Assembly: GCF_022436485.1 (NCBI RefSeq)
Contig: NZ_JAKUDO010000002.1
Coordinates: 62,001-126,000, forward strand
DNA length: 64,000 bases
From: Agrococcus sp. ARC_14
GTDB taxonomy: Bacteria; Actinomycetota; Actinomycetes; Actinomycetales; Microbacteriaceae
Direction of reading: 5' to 3'
Of the stretch, positions 36,457-45,343 are shown piece by piece (position 1 is the first letter of the stretch; each line of letters begins with the position of its first letter). The notes under the pieces are model-generated. The model searched no databases. It was given only the letters and a program-made list of their open reading frames with translations, and had not been told where the DNA came from. A program made the translations under genes and the position numbers.

Positions 36457-36482
36457 GCTGACCTCCCGTCTCGCCGCGATAC

Positions 36483-36511
36483 TTGACTTGGCGTCGAGAT
36501 CACTCTAACGT
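36483..36511 (+). promoter_or_regulatory. Promoter of the AbgT-opine dehydrogenase transcript
   Basis: TTGACT (36483-36488) and TAACGT (36506-36511) are 17 bases apart, a good vegetative-type promoter pointing at the AbgT gene 100 bases on. A small dyad TCACGGTGA at 36524-36532 lies just after the expected start and might be a regulator site. Confidence 0.6.
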
Positions 36512-36613
36512 CTGACTGAAATATCACGGTGACTCCAGCAGGATGTTTGAGTTGGCGGCAGTCTCGCATCGGAGCGAGGCGCCGAGGATCGCCTTCGAGA
36601 GATCGGGCCCAGC

Positions 36614-38203
36614 ATGACGACGACATCGGACGTGGTGGCACAGGACGCGCCGCCGAATCGGTTCTACCGCGCGCTGAGCGCGATCGAACGCGCGGGCAAC
36701 AAGCTGCCGCATCCCTTCTGGCTCTTCGTGATCCTGATCGCGATCCTCGGAGCGGTCAGCGCGATCCTGGCCGCGAACCGCGTCTCGGTGACGCTGCCGT
36801 CGACGGGCGAGACGGTCGCCGTCAACAACCTCCTGTCCGTCGAGGGCGCGCAGTTCGCGATCGAGAGCGCGCTGACGAACTACTCGACCTTCCCGCCGCT
36901 GGCGATGGTCGTCGTCGTGCTGCTGGGCGTGAGCGTCGCCGAGCGCAGCGGGCTGCTCACCGCCCTGCTGCGCATCACGGTCGGCCGCCTTCCCGTGCGG
37001 CTGCTGACCTTCTCCATCGCGTTCAGCGCGATGATCGCGCACGTCATGAGCGACTCCGCCTACCTCGTCATGATCCCGCTCGGCGCGCTCGCCTTCCGCG
37101 CCGCCGGTCGCAGCCCGGTGCTCGGGCTCATGGTCGCCTATGCGGCGACGGCCGTCGGGTTCAACGCGAGCCCGCTCGTCACGCCGGCCGACGCCATCCG
37201 TTCGTCGCTGTCGACGGCGGCCGCGCAGATCGTGGACGCCGAGTACCTCATCACGCCGGTCGCCACCTACTTCTTCACGGCGACCTCCTCGGTGGTGCTC
37301 GCCGCCGCGATCGCGATCTTCGTCGACCGAGTGCTGGCGCGCCGCAGCGACTTCTCAGCAGAGCAGCTTGAGGCTGACTTCGTCGTCTCGGATCGCCTGT
37401 TCAACACCGAGGGTGCGACATCGGCGACGACGGTGCGCTCCATCACGCTGTCGAAGGTCGAGACGCGGGCGCTGCTCGCCGCCGGCGGCGTGTTCGCGGC
37501 ATGCGCCGTCGTCATGGCGCTCATGCTGCTGCCCGGTTCGCCCTTCCTGGGTGCAGAGGGCGGGCTGATCGACTCCTACGTCGTGAAGTACATCGCCATC
37601 TTCATCGCGGTGATCTTCACGCTGCTGGGCATCACCTACGGCCGCATCACCGGCGCCATCCCCAGCTTCAGCGACGTGCCGCCCGCGATGGCGGAGGGCG
37701 TGCGCTCGCTCGCCCCCGTGCTCGTGCTGTTCTTCGTCGTCTCGCAGTTCCTGGCCTACTTCACCTGGACCAACATCGGCTCGGTCGTCAGCGTCAACGG
37801 CGCAGGCCTGCTGCGCTCGCTCGAGGCGCCCCACCTGGTGGTGCTGCTCGTCATCCTCTTCGCGATCTGCATCCTCAACATGCTGATCACGAGCGGCTCG
37901 GCGATGTGGTCGATCTTGGCGCCCGTCATCATCCCGCTCGTCATGTACGTCGGGATCGCTCCGGAGTCGGCGATGGTCGCGTTCATGATCGGCGACTCCG
38001 TGACGAACTGCATCACGCCGCTCAACGGCTACTTCGTGCTCGCGCTCGGCTTCGTGCAGCAGTTCCGCAAGGGCGCGGGCATCGGCACGCTGCTGTCGTT
38101 CACGATCCCGATCGCCGTCGTGGTGCTGATCACATGGACGGCGCTCTTCCTGCTCTGGTACGCGCTGGGCATCCCGCTCGGCCCGGGCGTCCCGATCCGC
38201 TGA
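36614..38203 (+). CDS. AbgT family transporter
   Basis: A 529-residue permease with about ten membrane helices. The opening P-N-R-F-Y-R-A-L-S-A-I-E-R-A-G-N-K-L-P-H-P is the AbgT hallmark, and the hairpin regions with M-S-D-S-A-Y-L-V-M-I-P near 136-146 and N-A-S-P-L-V-T-P near 182-190 as well as the late G-D-S-V-T-N-C-I-T-P-L-N are conserved. AbgT carries p-aminobenzoyl-glutamate; other members export sulfonamides. Followed after 59 bases by an opine-dehydrogenase-like gene, it may import an N-substituted amino acid. Confidence 0.93.
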   Translation: MTTTSDVVAQDAPPNRFYRALSAIERAGNKLPHPFWLFVILIAILGAVSAILAANRVSVTLPSTGETVAVNNLLSVEGAQFAIESALTNYSTFPPLAMVVVVLLGVSVAERSGLLTALLRITVGRLPVRLLTFSIAFSAMIAHVMSDSAYLVMIPLGALAFRAAGRSPVLGLMVAYAATAVGFNASPLVTPADAIRSSLSTAAAQIVDAEYLITPVATYFFTATSSVVLAAAIAIFVDRVLARRSDFSAEQLEADFVVSDRLFNTEGATSATTVRSITLSKVETRALLAAGGVFAACAVVMALMLLPGSPFLGAEGGLIDSYVVKYIAIFIAVIFTLLGITYGRITGAIPSFSDVPPAMAEGVRSLAPVLVLFFVVSQFLAYFTWTNIGSVVSVNGAGLLRSLEAPHLVVLLVILFAICILNMLITSGSAMWSILAPVIIPLVMYVGIAPESAMVAFMIGDSVTNCITPLNGYFVLALGFVQQFRKGAGIGTLLSFTIPIAVVVLITWTALFLLWYALGIPLGPGVPIR

Positions 38204-38262
38204 TCGCGACCCGACCACTCACTCCCGCGCGGCAGCCGCACGGGTCATCGAAAGGAGCCCCC

Positions 38263-39357
38263 GTGGGGAGCATCGCAATCATCGGAGCCGGCAACGTCGG
38301 CCAGGCCATCGCCGGTCACATGACGCTCGAGGGGCACGACGTGCGCGTCTTCTCGCGCTGGGAGCGCGACTACGCGGCAATCGAGCAGCGTGAAGGCATC
38401 GAGCTCTCCGGCGACGTCGAGGGCTCGGCGATGCCCGCACTGCTCACGACCGACCTCGCGGCCGCGACCGGAGGCGCCGACGTCGTGGTCGTCGCCGCGC
38501 CGGCCTTCGCCCATCCCTACCTCTCCGAGGCGCTCGCGACGGTGCTGGAGCCCGAGCAGCTCGTCATCTTCCAGCCCGGCGTGCTCGGGAGCGCAGTCGA
38601 GCTCGTGGGCAAGTTCGTGCAGGCAGGCCGCGCGCCGGCGCTCATCGCCGAGACCGCGACCAGTCTCTATACCTGCAGGCTGCGCGGGCCCGCTCAGGTC
38701 TATGTGGGCGCGATCAAGCAGGCGGTGCCGCTCGCGACCGTGCCCAGCTCGCGCACGGCGGAGGCACTCGCGCGACTCGTGCCGTTCTTCGGCGAGCGCT
38801 ACGTCGACGGCGGCGACGCGCTGCAGGTGGGTCTTGCCAACGTCAACCCCGTCTATCACGTGCCTCCCGCCATCCTGAACTTCAAGACCGTCGAGGATGC
38901 CGCGCGACTGCCGCAGCACACGCTCGTGACCGAGCGGATCGGCGAGCTCATCAACGCGCTCGATGAGGAGCGCATCGGCCTCGGCCGCGCGCTCGGCGTG
39001 GAGGTGCCGAGCTTCTGGTCGTTCCTCGAGACGTCGTACGGAGTGGATGAGGGCAGCTACGTCGAGCGCATCGTCGCCGGCTATGGGCGGCAGGGGTTCC
39101 CAGAGCCCGACTCGGTCGAGCACCGCTACTTCACCGAGGACATCCCCTTCGGGCTGCTGACCTGGAGCTCGATCGCCGCGCAGATCGGCTCTGCCATGCC
39201 GTTGACGGATTCGTTCGTGCGCATCAGCGAGGTGCTGTGCGGCCGTGCGTGGGAGGCCGATGGGCGCACCGCTGAGAGCCTGGGGCTCACCGGCGTCGAC
39301 GCTGAGGGGATCCGGGCCGCGTTCGTCACCGGCGCGCTGCCGGTCGCGGCGGTGTGA
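38263..39357 (+). CDS. NAD/NADP octopine/nopaline dehydrogenase family protein
   Basis: A 364-residue two-domain dehydrogenase. The N-terminal nucleotide site G-A-G-N-V-G-Q-A lies at residues 7-14. The C-terminal opine dehydrogenase domain has N-V-N-P-V-Y-H-V-P-P near 199-208, which holds the catalytic His, and a Tyr/Asp region after 250. Such enzymes split or make the secondary amine linking an amino acid to a 2-oxoacid. The GTG at 38263 has AAAGGAG 6 bases upstream. Coupled with the AbgT-type transporter it suggests use of an opine-like compound. Confidence 0.88.
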   Translation: MGSIAIIGAGNVGQAIAGHMTLEGHDVRVFSRWERDYAAIEQREGIELSGDVEGSAMPALLTTDLAAATGGADVVVVAAPAFAHPYLSEALATVLEPEQLVIFQPGVLGSAVELVGKFVQAGRAPALIAETATSLYTCRLRGPAQVYVGAIKQAVPLATVPSSRTAEALARLVPFFGERYVDGGDALQVGLANVNPVYHVPPAILNFKTVEDAARLPQHTLVTERIGELINALDEERIGLGRALGVEVPSFWSFLETSYGVDEGSYVERIVAGYGRQGFPEPDSVEHRYFTEDIPFGLLTWSSIAAQIGSAMPLTDSFVRISEVLCGRAWEADGRTAESLGLTGVDAEGIRAAFVTGALPVAAV

Positions 39358-39370
39358 TCGCGGGCGGCGC

Positions 39371-39916
39371 CTAGAGGAACTCGAGCGGGTCGAACTCGTC
39401 GATCGGGATGACGCGCACGCGCGGCAGCCGGCTCTTGAACGCGGCCACGTCGTACTCGAGGTCGAAGAACTCGACGCCCGGCACCTCGCGCAGGCCGCCG
39501 GCCATGAACTCGTTGAATCCGACGATGCCGACGCGGCGGTCGCCCTCGGCGAGCCGCTCCATCTGGGGTGCGAAGTCGACGTCGTGGCTGACGAGCATGA
39601 CGTCGGCGTCGCGCTCCAGCAGCGCCTCCGCGGTGCGCTGGATGGCGATGTCGACGACCTTGCCCTCGCCCTGCAGCGGCACCGGCCGGTAGCCGATCGC
39701 GAGCAGAGCCTGCACGAACGATGCGGGCAGCTCGTGCGTGACAGCCAGGAAGAACAGGCCCTTGACCGGCTGCTGCCACGCCCGCTCGGTGAACTCGAGC
39801 AGCGTGTTCCAGCGCGGTCGCTCCTCGGGCAGCGGCCGCCGACCGAGCACCGAGATGCCAAGCGTGGCGTCTATGTTCTCGCCGTCGACGAGAAGGTATG
39901 TGGTGCGGTCGGTCAT
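39371..39916 (-). CDS. NYN domain protein (LabA-like PIN-fold nuclease)
   Basis: A 181-residue protein of the NYN family, PIN-like ribonucleases. The acidic residues expected in the active site are present in L-V-D-G-E-N (residues 9-14), K-V-V-D-I-A near 86-91 and S-H-D-V-D-F near 109-114. It lacks an extra RNA-binding domain. It may cut RNA, but no target is indicated. It converges on the opine dehydrogenase gene and is followed on the same strand by no gene. Confidence 0.85.
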   Translation of the reverse strand: MTDRTTYLLVDGENIDATLGISVLGRRPLPEERPRWNTLLEFTERAWQQPVKGLFFLAVTHELPASFVQALLAIGYRPVPLQGEGKVVDIAIQRTAEALLERDADVMLVSHDVDFAPQMERLAEGDRRVGIVGFNEFMAGGLREVPGVEFFDLEYDVAAFKSRLPRVRVIPIDEFDPLEFL

Positions 39917-39952
39917 GGGGCGACCCTATAGGCCGCCCCATGACCGTGCGCC

Positions 39953-40273
39953 TTACTCTGCGGCCTGGAGCTCCTCGAGCTGCAGCTCGAGGCGGTCGCG
40001 GTGCTCGCGGATGAGGTTGAGGCTGCTCTCGAGGATGTCGCTGCGGGTCTGCAGGTCGCCGACCTGCTCCTGCGAGACGGCGAGCTGCGCCTGTGCGTCC
40101 GATGCTGCGCCCGCTGCGATGCCGGTGCCGGTCGCGCCGAGGGCGGCGACCACGACGAGCGCGACGATCCAGGGCCAGCGACGGCCCGTGCGTGCGGGCG
40201 CCGGCGCGGTGGTCTCGGCGGTGGTCTCGGTGGCCGGTGCGGCGGTCGTGTCGGTGCTGTGCGTCGTGCTCAT
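39953..40273 (-). CDS. Small membrane-anchored coiled-coil protein
   Basis: A 106-residue protein with a Thr/Ala-rich N-terminal tail (residues 1-30), one membrane helix (W-I-V-A-L-V-V-V-A-A-L-G-A near 36-55) and a C-terminal coiled coil (residues 60-105; V-S-Q-E-Q-V-G-D-L-Q and L-E-L-Q-L-E-E-L). GGGAG precedes the ATG at 40273. The layout suggests an envelope scaffold or septum-type protein, but I do not recognise the family. Confidence 0.7.
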   Translation of the reverse strand: MSTTHSTDTTAAPATETTAETTAPAPARTGRRWPWIVALVVVAALGATGTGIAAGAASDAQAQLAVSQEQVGDLQTRSDILESSLNLIREHRDRLELQLEELQAAE

Positions 40274-40602
40274 GGGCTGCTCCCTGCAGTGCGTGCGACG
40301 GATGCGGGCACGGCAGAGCGCGCACGCTCCGGCATTGGAGTGAAGAGGGGGATCGGAGCGCTGCTGAGTGCGCGCTCCAACAGACGATTGTCCCACTCGC
40401 GACCGGTGCGAATCGCCGCGCGGAGTCCGCCCTGAGCGGATTCGACCCTGACCGGCCTCGGCGGCAGGTGAGGGCCCCAGGGGAGGAGTGCTGCCGCTGG
40501 TACCGCTGCCGGAGGTCGACCTGGGCGAGGGGTAGCCGCCGGCTTCCAGGTCGGCGGTCGTACGATCAAGCCGACAGCAGAGGTGCGGCGGGGGAGCTGA
40601 GC
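40274..40602. other. Non-coding gap between two divergent envelope genes
   Basis: These 329 bases separate the coiled-coil protein (minus) and the lipoprotein (plus). A TACGAT at 40561-40566 is a possible -10 for the lipoprotein, without a good -35. Several short GC-rich inverted repeats occur, but none stands out. No gene with acceptable codon use was seen. Confidence 0.5.
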
Positions 40603-41370
40603 ATGCGCGGAGCACGCAGGACAGGCAGAGCGGATGGGGCACGGCGCGCGGTCGGTGCCGTCGGCGTCGCCGCGATCGCGTCCCTCGCGCTCGCCGGCTG
40701 CATCCCAGGACCCCCGCCCCTGCCGCAGGCGACGCCGGCCGCGCCGATCGTGCAGGGCGAGACCACCGCGGGCGAGGTGCGCCAGGGGCGGGTCGGCGGC
40801 GACGCGACCACCGCGGTCGCGCTGCAGGTCGAGGAGCGATCCGCAGTCGTGATCGGCGCGCATTCACCCGACGACGAAGACCTCACGCTGCACCTCACCG
40901 GGCCGGGTGTCGACGTCGAGAACGACGACGCCTACGGCGAGATCGATGTCTTCGGCTTCGAGATGGAGACCCGCGACTCGGCGCTGGCCGCCGTGCTCGA
41001 CCCGGGTGAGTACACGATCGAGGTCGGCGAGTTCGGCGGCGACAGCACCGGCTTCGAGCTGCAGGTGCTCACCGGCTCGACCGTCGTGCCGCCGGGCTCC
41101 TCCGCTGAGCTGCAGCTGGAGGCCGGCGGCGCGATCATCGCCATGGTGCCGCTCGCCAGCGGCGATGAGACGCTCTCGGCGACGGCCGACGGCGACACCG
41201 TGATGTGGGCCTACCTGCCCGAGACTGACACCGACTACCGCGACGACGACAGCGGCGGCGACCGCAACCCGAGCATCGAGCTCAGCGGCGAGCAGCCGCA
41301 GGACATCGTGGTGGTCGTGCACGGCTACTCCGACGACGACAGCGGGAGCGTGCAGCTGCGCGTGGAGTGA
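40603..41370 (+). CDS. Secreted lipoprotein of unknown function
   Basis: A 255-residue lipoprotein. A basic start, hydrophobic stretch and lipobox L-A-G-C place the lipidated cysteine at residue 33, followed by a Pro-rich linker. The rest is acidic and beta-rich, with Asp-Glu-Gly repeats (D-D-E-D-L-T-L-H-L, L-D-P-G-E-Y-T-I-E-V-G) resembling pre-peptidase C-type beta sandwich domains that often attach to secreted enzymes. GGGGGAG precedes the ATG. No catalytic motif is visible. Confidence 0.75.
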   Translation: MRGARRTGRADGARRAVGAVGVAAIASLALAGCIPGPPPLPQATPAAPIVQGETTAGEVRQGRVGGDATTAVALQVEERSAVVIGAHSPDDEDLTLHLTGPGVDVENDDAYGEIDVFGFEMETRDSALAAVLDPGEYTIEVGEFGGDSTGFELQVLTGSTVVPPGSSAELQLEAGGAIIAMVPLASGDETLSATADGDTVMWAYLPETDTDYRDDDSGGDRNPSIELSGEQPQDIVVVVHGYSDDDSGSVQLRVE

Positions 41371-41397
41371 TCGCAGGGATCGCCTGCTCGCGCCGCG

Positions 41398-42612
41398 TCA
41401 GTGGGTGGGGGAGAGCGTGCGGCTCCGACGCGTCCACAGGAGGGTCGCGGCGATCGTCGCCACGGTCGCGATGCCGGCGAGCACCAGGGCACCCCAGGCC
41501 AGGCCGACGGTGGCGCCGAGCGCGCCGGCCAGCGGATAGGTCAGGATGAAGCACGCGTGCGACAGCGAGAACTGCGCCGCGAAGGCCGCCGGCCGCTCGG
41601 GCGTCGACGCATTGCGCCGCACCAGCCGCGGCGCCGCGGTGAGGATCGCCGCGTTGCCCGCCCCGAGCACAGCCCACAGCCCCAGCAGCAGCGCCCAGGG
41701 TGGCACCGCGAACAGCGCTGCGGTCACGCCCGCGAGCCCGAGCGAGACCGTCGCGGCTCCCGCGAGCATCACCGTGCGCTCCGGGATGCGGTCGAGCAGC
41801 CGCGGCAGCGCGAGCGCGACGAGCATCGAGCCTGCCCCGTAGGCGGCGAGCAGGATCGCGACATCCGCCTGCGGGCGCTGCAGGCGATCCTGCACGAGCA
41901 CGACCGTGTTCACGATCACCATCGCCGTCGGTGCTGCGACGGCGAGGTTCAGGGCGAGCAGGGCACGCAGCTCTGCGTGTCGCAGGAACACCCGCGCACC
42001 GCGCGTGAGCCGCTCGACGAACGACGAGCCGCGATCGGGCTCGATGCTCGGGAACCGCGTCGCGATCACGAGCGCGGCAGAGAGCACGAAGCCGACGACC
42101 GTGCCGAGGAACAGGTTCGAGTAGCTCATGACCAGCAGCAGCGCAGCGGCGAGCGCGGGGCTCAGCAGCGACTCGAGGTCGTACGCGAGCCGCGAGAGCG
42201 AGAGCGCCCGCGTGTACTGGCGCTCGTCGGGCAGGATCTCGGGGATGACCGCCTGGAACGCGGGCGTGAAGGTCGCCGATGCGCACTGGAGCACGAAGAT
42301 CAGCACGTAGATCTGCCACACCTCGCCGACGAGCGGCAGCAGCAGGGCGATCGCGGCGCGGATGACGTCGGCGCCGATCAGCAGCGCCTTGCGCGGCACC
42401 CGGCTGGTGGCCGCGATGAGCAGCGGCCCGGCGCCCACGTAGGCGAGCATCTTGATCGTGAGCGCGATGCCCAGCACGACCCCCGCATCCCCGCCCGCCA
42501 GGTCGAAGGCGAGCAGGCCGAGCGCGACGGTCAGCAGGCCGGTGCCGAGCAGTGCGACGACCTGCGCGCTGAACAGCTTCGCGTAGGCGGGGTTGCGCAG
42601 CACGTCACGCAC
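41398..42612 (-). CDS. MFS transporter, EntS/NreB-like exporter
   Basis: A 404-residue permease with 12 helices, starting M-R-D-V-L-R-N-P-A-Y-A-K-L-F-S-A-Q, a pattern of the MFS exporters related to EntS (siderophore) and NreB (nickel). It starts at a GTG (42612) within the 3' end of the ArsR gene, an 8-base overlap, so both are made together. A metal or small toxic molecule is the likely cargo, inferred only from the ArsR partner. Confidence 0.85.
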   Translation of the reverse strand: MRDVLRNPAYAKLFSAQVVALLGTGLLTVALGLLAFDLAGGDAGVVLGIALTIKMLAYVGAGPLLIAATSRVPRKALLIGADVIRAAIALLLPLVGEVWQIYVLIFVLQCASATFTPAFQAVIPEILPDERQYTRALSLSRLAYDLESLLSPALAAALLLVMSYSNLFLGTVVGFVLSAALVIATRFPSIEPDRGSSFVERLTRGARVFLRHAELRALLALNLAVAAPTAMVIVNTVVLVQDRLQRPQADVAILLAAYGAGSMLVALALPRLLDRIPERTVMLAGAATVSLGLAGVTAALFAVPPWALLLGLWAVLGAGNAAILTAAPRLVRRNASTPERPAAFAAQFSLSHACFILTYPLAGALGATVGLAWGALVLAGIATVATIAATLLWTRRSRTLSPTH

Positions 42613-42964
42613 GGTCGGTCGAGCTCTCCTGCGTCACACGGATGTGCTCGGGCGCGGTGCCGAGCATGTGCTCGGCCTGGTGCATGGCGACGGAGACGAG
42701 CTCGCTCGCGTGGTCGTCGGCGAGGCGGTAGAAGACGCGTGTGCCCTCGTGGCGGGCCACCACCATCCGGGCGAGGCGCAGCTTGGCCAGGTGCTGCGAG
42801 ACGCCCGGCGTCGGCTTGCGCACCGCCGCAGCGAGGTCGCCGACCGACTGCTCGCCCTCGCGCAGCGCGAGCAGGATCTTCACGCGCGTGACGTCGGCGA
42901 GCATCGTGAAGACCTCGACGGCGAGCTCGACGTGCTCGTCTCCTGCTTGCGTATTTGCGTTCAT
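42605..42964 (-). CDS. ArsR family metal-sensor-like regulator
   Basis: A 119-residue winged-helix repressor: V-F-T-M-L-A-D-V-T-R-V-K-I-L-L-A-L near residues 18-34 and recognition helix V-S-Q-H-L-A-K-L. The last helix holds A-D-D-H and M-H-Q-A-E-H, reminiscent of the metal-binding alpha-5 site of CzrA/NmtR proteins, but with nine residues between the first two His rather than ten, so the metal is uncertain. There is no Cys in the protein, excluding arsenite-type sites. The ATG at 42964 sits inside a perfect palindrome (42951-42974). It lies 47 bases after copA. Confidence 0.88.
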   Translation of the reverse strand: MNANTQAGDEHVELAVEVFTMLADVTRVKILLALREGEQSVGDLAAAVRKPTPGVSQHLAKLRLARMVVARHEGTRVFYRLADDHASELVSVAMHQAEHMLGTAPEHIRVTQESSTDRA

Positions 42965-42974
42965 ACGCAAATAC
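42951..42974. promoter_or_regulatory. Perfect ArsR-type operator over the arsR start codon
   Basis: Arms GTATTTGCGT and ACGCAAATAC are perfect 10-base inverted copies around TCAT, the complement of the arsR ATG being within it. The AT-rich TATTTG...CAAATA ends are like known ArsR/SmtB sites. Binding here would block arsR and the overlapping MFS gene. An operator on the start codon suggests a leaderless or very short leader transcript. Confidence 0.75.
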
Positions 42975-43011
42975 TGTCACATCGACGACCGAGGGACGCG
43001 GCCATGCCTCG

Positions 43012-45300
43012 TCAGCGTGCGGGCTGGTGGTCCACCGCGCGACTCTTGAAGGAGCGGAGGCGGAGGCTGTTGCCGACGACGAAGACGCTGGAGAACGCCA
43101 TCGCCGCGCCGGCGAGCATGGGGTTGAGCAGGCCGAGGGCTGCCAGGGGGATCGCCAGCACGTTGTAGGCGAAGGCCCAGAACAGGTTGCCCTTGATGGT
43201 GCCGAGCGTCCTGCGAGCGAGACGGATCGCGTCTGCCGCGCTGCGGAGGTCGCCGCGGACGAGCGTGATGTCGGATGCCTGGATGGCCGCATCCGTGCCC
43301 GTGCCCATGGCCAGTCCCAGATCCGCCTGCGCGAGCGCGGCTGCGTCGTTGACGCCGTCGCCCACCATGGCCACGACCTTGCCCTCCGTCTGCAGCCGGG
43401 AGACGACATCCGCCTTGTCGCTCGGGAGCACCTCCGCGATGACCTCGTCGATGCCGACCTCCGCGGCGATGCGCTTCGCCACGGTGGCGTTGTCGCCGGT
43501 GAGGAGGATGGGTGTCAGGCCGATCTCGCGGAACTGCCGGATAGCGTCCGCGCTCGTCGGCTTGACCGTGTCGGCGACGACCAGCAGACCGCGGATCTCG
43601 CCGTCCCATGCGACGAGCACGGCAGTCTTGCCCTCGCTCTCGGCGGCCTCCTTGCGGCGCTGGAGCTCCGCATCCGACCGCACCGACCAGTCGTCGAGCA
43701 GCGACTGCCGGCCGACGATCATGGCGTGCCCGTCGACGAGGCCGCTGACACCCTTGCCCTCGATGCTGCGGAAGTCCTCGACGCCGGGCAGCACGATGTC
43801 GAGCTCTTCGGTCGCGCCCTTCGCGATGGCCTGGGCGATCGGGTGCTCGGAGGCGTCCTCGATCGCACCCGCCAGGCGAAGCAGCTCGCCACGGTCGGTG
43901 CCCTGCGCGGTCACGACGTCGACGAGGGTCATCCTGCCGCTCGTGACGGTTCCGGTCTTGTCGAGCACGATCGTGTCGACCTTGCGGGTCGACTCGAGCA
44001 CTTCCGGTCCCTTGATCAGGATGCCGAGCTGCGCGCCGCGGCCGGTGCCGACGAGCAAAGCGGTCGGGGTGGCGAGCCCGAGGGCGCAGGGGCACGCGAT
44101 GATGAGCACGGCGACGGCGGCCGTGAAGGCGCTCGCCGCGGGGAACCCGGCGCCGAGCCACGCGCCGAGCGCGACCACCGCGATCGCGATGGCGATGGGC
44201 ACGAAGATCCCCGAGACGCGGTCGGCGAGGCGCTGGACCTCCGCCTTGCCGGACTGCGCGTCCTCGACCAGCTGCGCCATCTGCGCCAGCTGTGTGTCGG
44301 AGCCGATCCGGGTGGCACGCACGACGAGCCTGCCGCTCGCGTTGACCGTCGCGCCGGTGACGGCGTCGCCGGGGCCCGCCTCGATCGGCACGGACTCGCC
44401 GGTGAGCATCGAGGCGTCGATCGCCGAGAGGCCGGAGACGATGACGCCGTCGGTCGCGATCTTCTCGCCAGGGCGGACGACGAACTCGTCGCCGACCGCG
44501 AGCTCCTCGACCGGGATCCGCACCTCGCTGCCGCCGCGCATCACGGCGACGTCCTTCGCGCCCAGCTCGAGCAGCGCTCGCAGCGCCGCGCCCGCCTGCC
44601 GCTTCGAGCGCTTCTCGAAGTAGCGCCCGGCGAGGATGAACATGGTGACGCCTGCTGCGACCTCGAGGTAGATGTTCGCTGCGCCGTCGCTCGGCGCGAT
44701 GCTGAGCTCGAAGGCGTGCGTCATGCCGGGCACGCCTGCGGTGCCGAAGAACAGCGCGAACAGCGACCACACGAACGCGGCAGAGGTGCCGAGCGAGACG
44801 AGCGTGTCCATCGTCGCCGCGCCGTGCCGCAGGTTCATCCAGGCGGCGCGGTGGAAGGGCCATGCGCCCCAGACGATGACGGGGGAGGCGAGCGCGAGCG
44901 AGGCCCATTGCCAGTACGTGAACTGCAGCGCCGGGATCATCGCCATGAGGATCACGGGCACCGAGAGCACGATCGACCCGATGAGGCGGTGGCGCAGTGC
45001 GACGAGCTCGTGGTCGACCGGCTCGTCACCGTCGTCCGAGTCGGCAGCGGCTGCCTTGGGCTTGGGGAGCATCGCGCTGTAGCCGGTCTTCTCGACCTCT
45101 GCGATCAGCACAGCAGGGTCGAAGCCCTCCGGGGCCGAGACCTTCGCCTTCTCGGTCGCGTAGTTGACCGAGGCCTCGACGCCCTCGAGCTTGTTGAGCT
45201 TCTTCTCGATCCGCATGGCGCAGGAGGCGCAGGTCATGCCGCCGATCTCGAGCTCGTAGCTGCTCGGGTTCGGTTCGATCATCACTTCGGGAGTAGCCAT
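43012..45300 (-). CDS. copA: Copper-translocating P1B-type ATPase
   Basis: A 762-residue heavy-metal ATPase that exports Cu(I). It has one N-terminal metal-binding domain with C24-x-x-C27 (G-M-T-C-A-S-C), eight membrane helices, T-G-E-S at 300-303, the transmembrane C403-P-C405 metal site, the phosphorylated Asp in D447-K-T-G-T and the S-E-H-P motif with H486; G-D-G-V-N-D is present near residue 650. The His-rich HVHP protein and CopZ upstream, and the CsoR-type operator beyond, support copper as the cargo. Confidence 0.96.
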   Translation of the reverse strand: MATPEVMIEPNPSSYELEIGGMTCASCAMRIEKKLNKLEGVEASVNYATEKAKVSAPEGFDPAVLIAEVEKTGYSAMLPKPKAAAADSDDGDEPVDHELVALRHRLIGSIVLSVPVILMAMIPALQFTYWQWASLALASPVIVWGAWPFHRAAWMNLRHGAATMDTLVSLGTSAAFVWSLFALFFGTAGVPGMTHAFELSIAPSDGAANIYLEVAAGVTMFILAGRYFEKRSKRQAGAALRALLELGAKDVAVMRGGSEVRIPVEELAVGDEFVVRPGEKIATDGVIVSGLSAIDASMLTGESVPIEAGPGDAVTGATVNASGRLVVRATRIGSDTQLAQMAQLVEDAQSGKAEVQRLADRVSGIFVPIAIAIAVVALGAWLGAGFPAASAFTAAVAVLIIACPCALGLATPTALLVGTGRGAQLGILIKGPEVLESTRKVDTIVLDKTGTVTSGRMTLVDVVTAQGTDRGELLRLAGAIEDASEHPIAQAIAKGATEELDIVLPGVEDFRSIEGKGVSGLVDGHAMIVGRQSLLDDWSVRSDAELQRRKEAAESEGKTAVLVAWDGEIRGLLVVADTVKPTSADAIRQFREIGLTPILLTGDNATVAKRIAAEVGIDEVIAEVLPSDKADVVSRLQTEGKVVAMVGDGVNDAAALAQADLGLAMGTGTDAAIQASDITLVRGDLRSAADAIRLARRTLGTIKGNLFWAFAYNVLAIPLAALGLLNPMLAGAAMAFSSVFVVGNSLRLRSFKSRAVDHQPAR

Positions 45301-45343
45301 GCTGTGGATCCTTCTGGTGGAGTGCGTGGGGCCGCGAGGCGGG

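Noticed and set aside
40371-40400. GCTCCAAC followed by GATTGTC-like bases in the gap near 40.4 kb, reminiscent of one arm of the nested palindrome.
   Set aside because: Only short pieces match, the central TGTCGCGACA and the second arm are absent, so it is probably chance.
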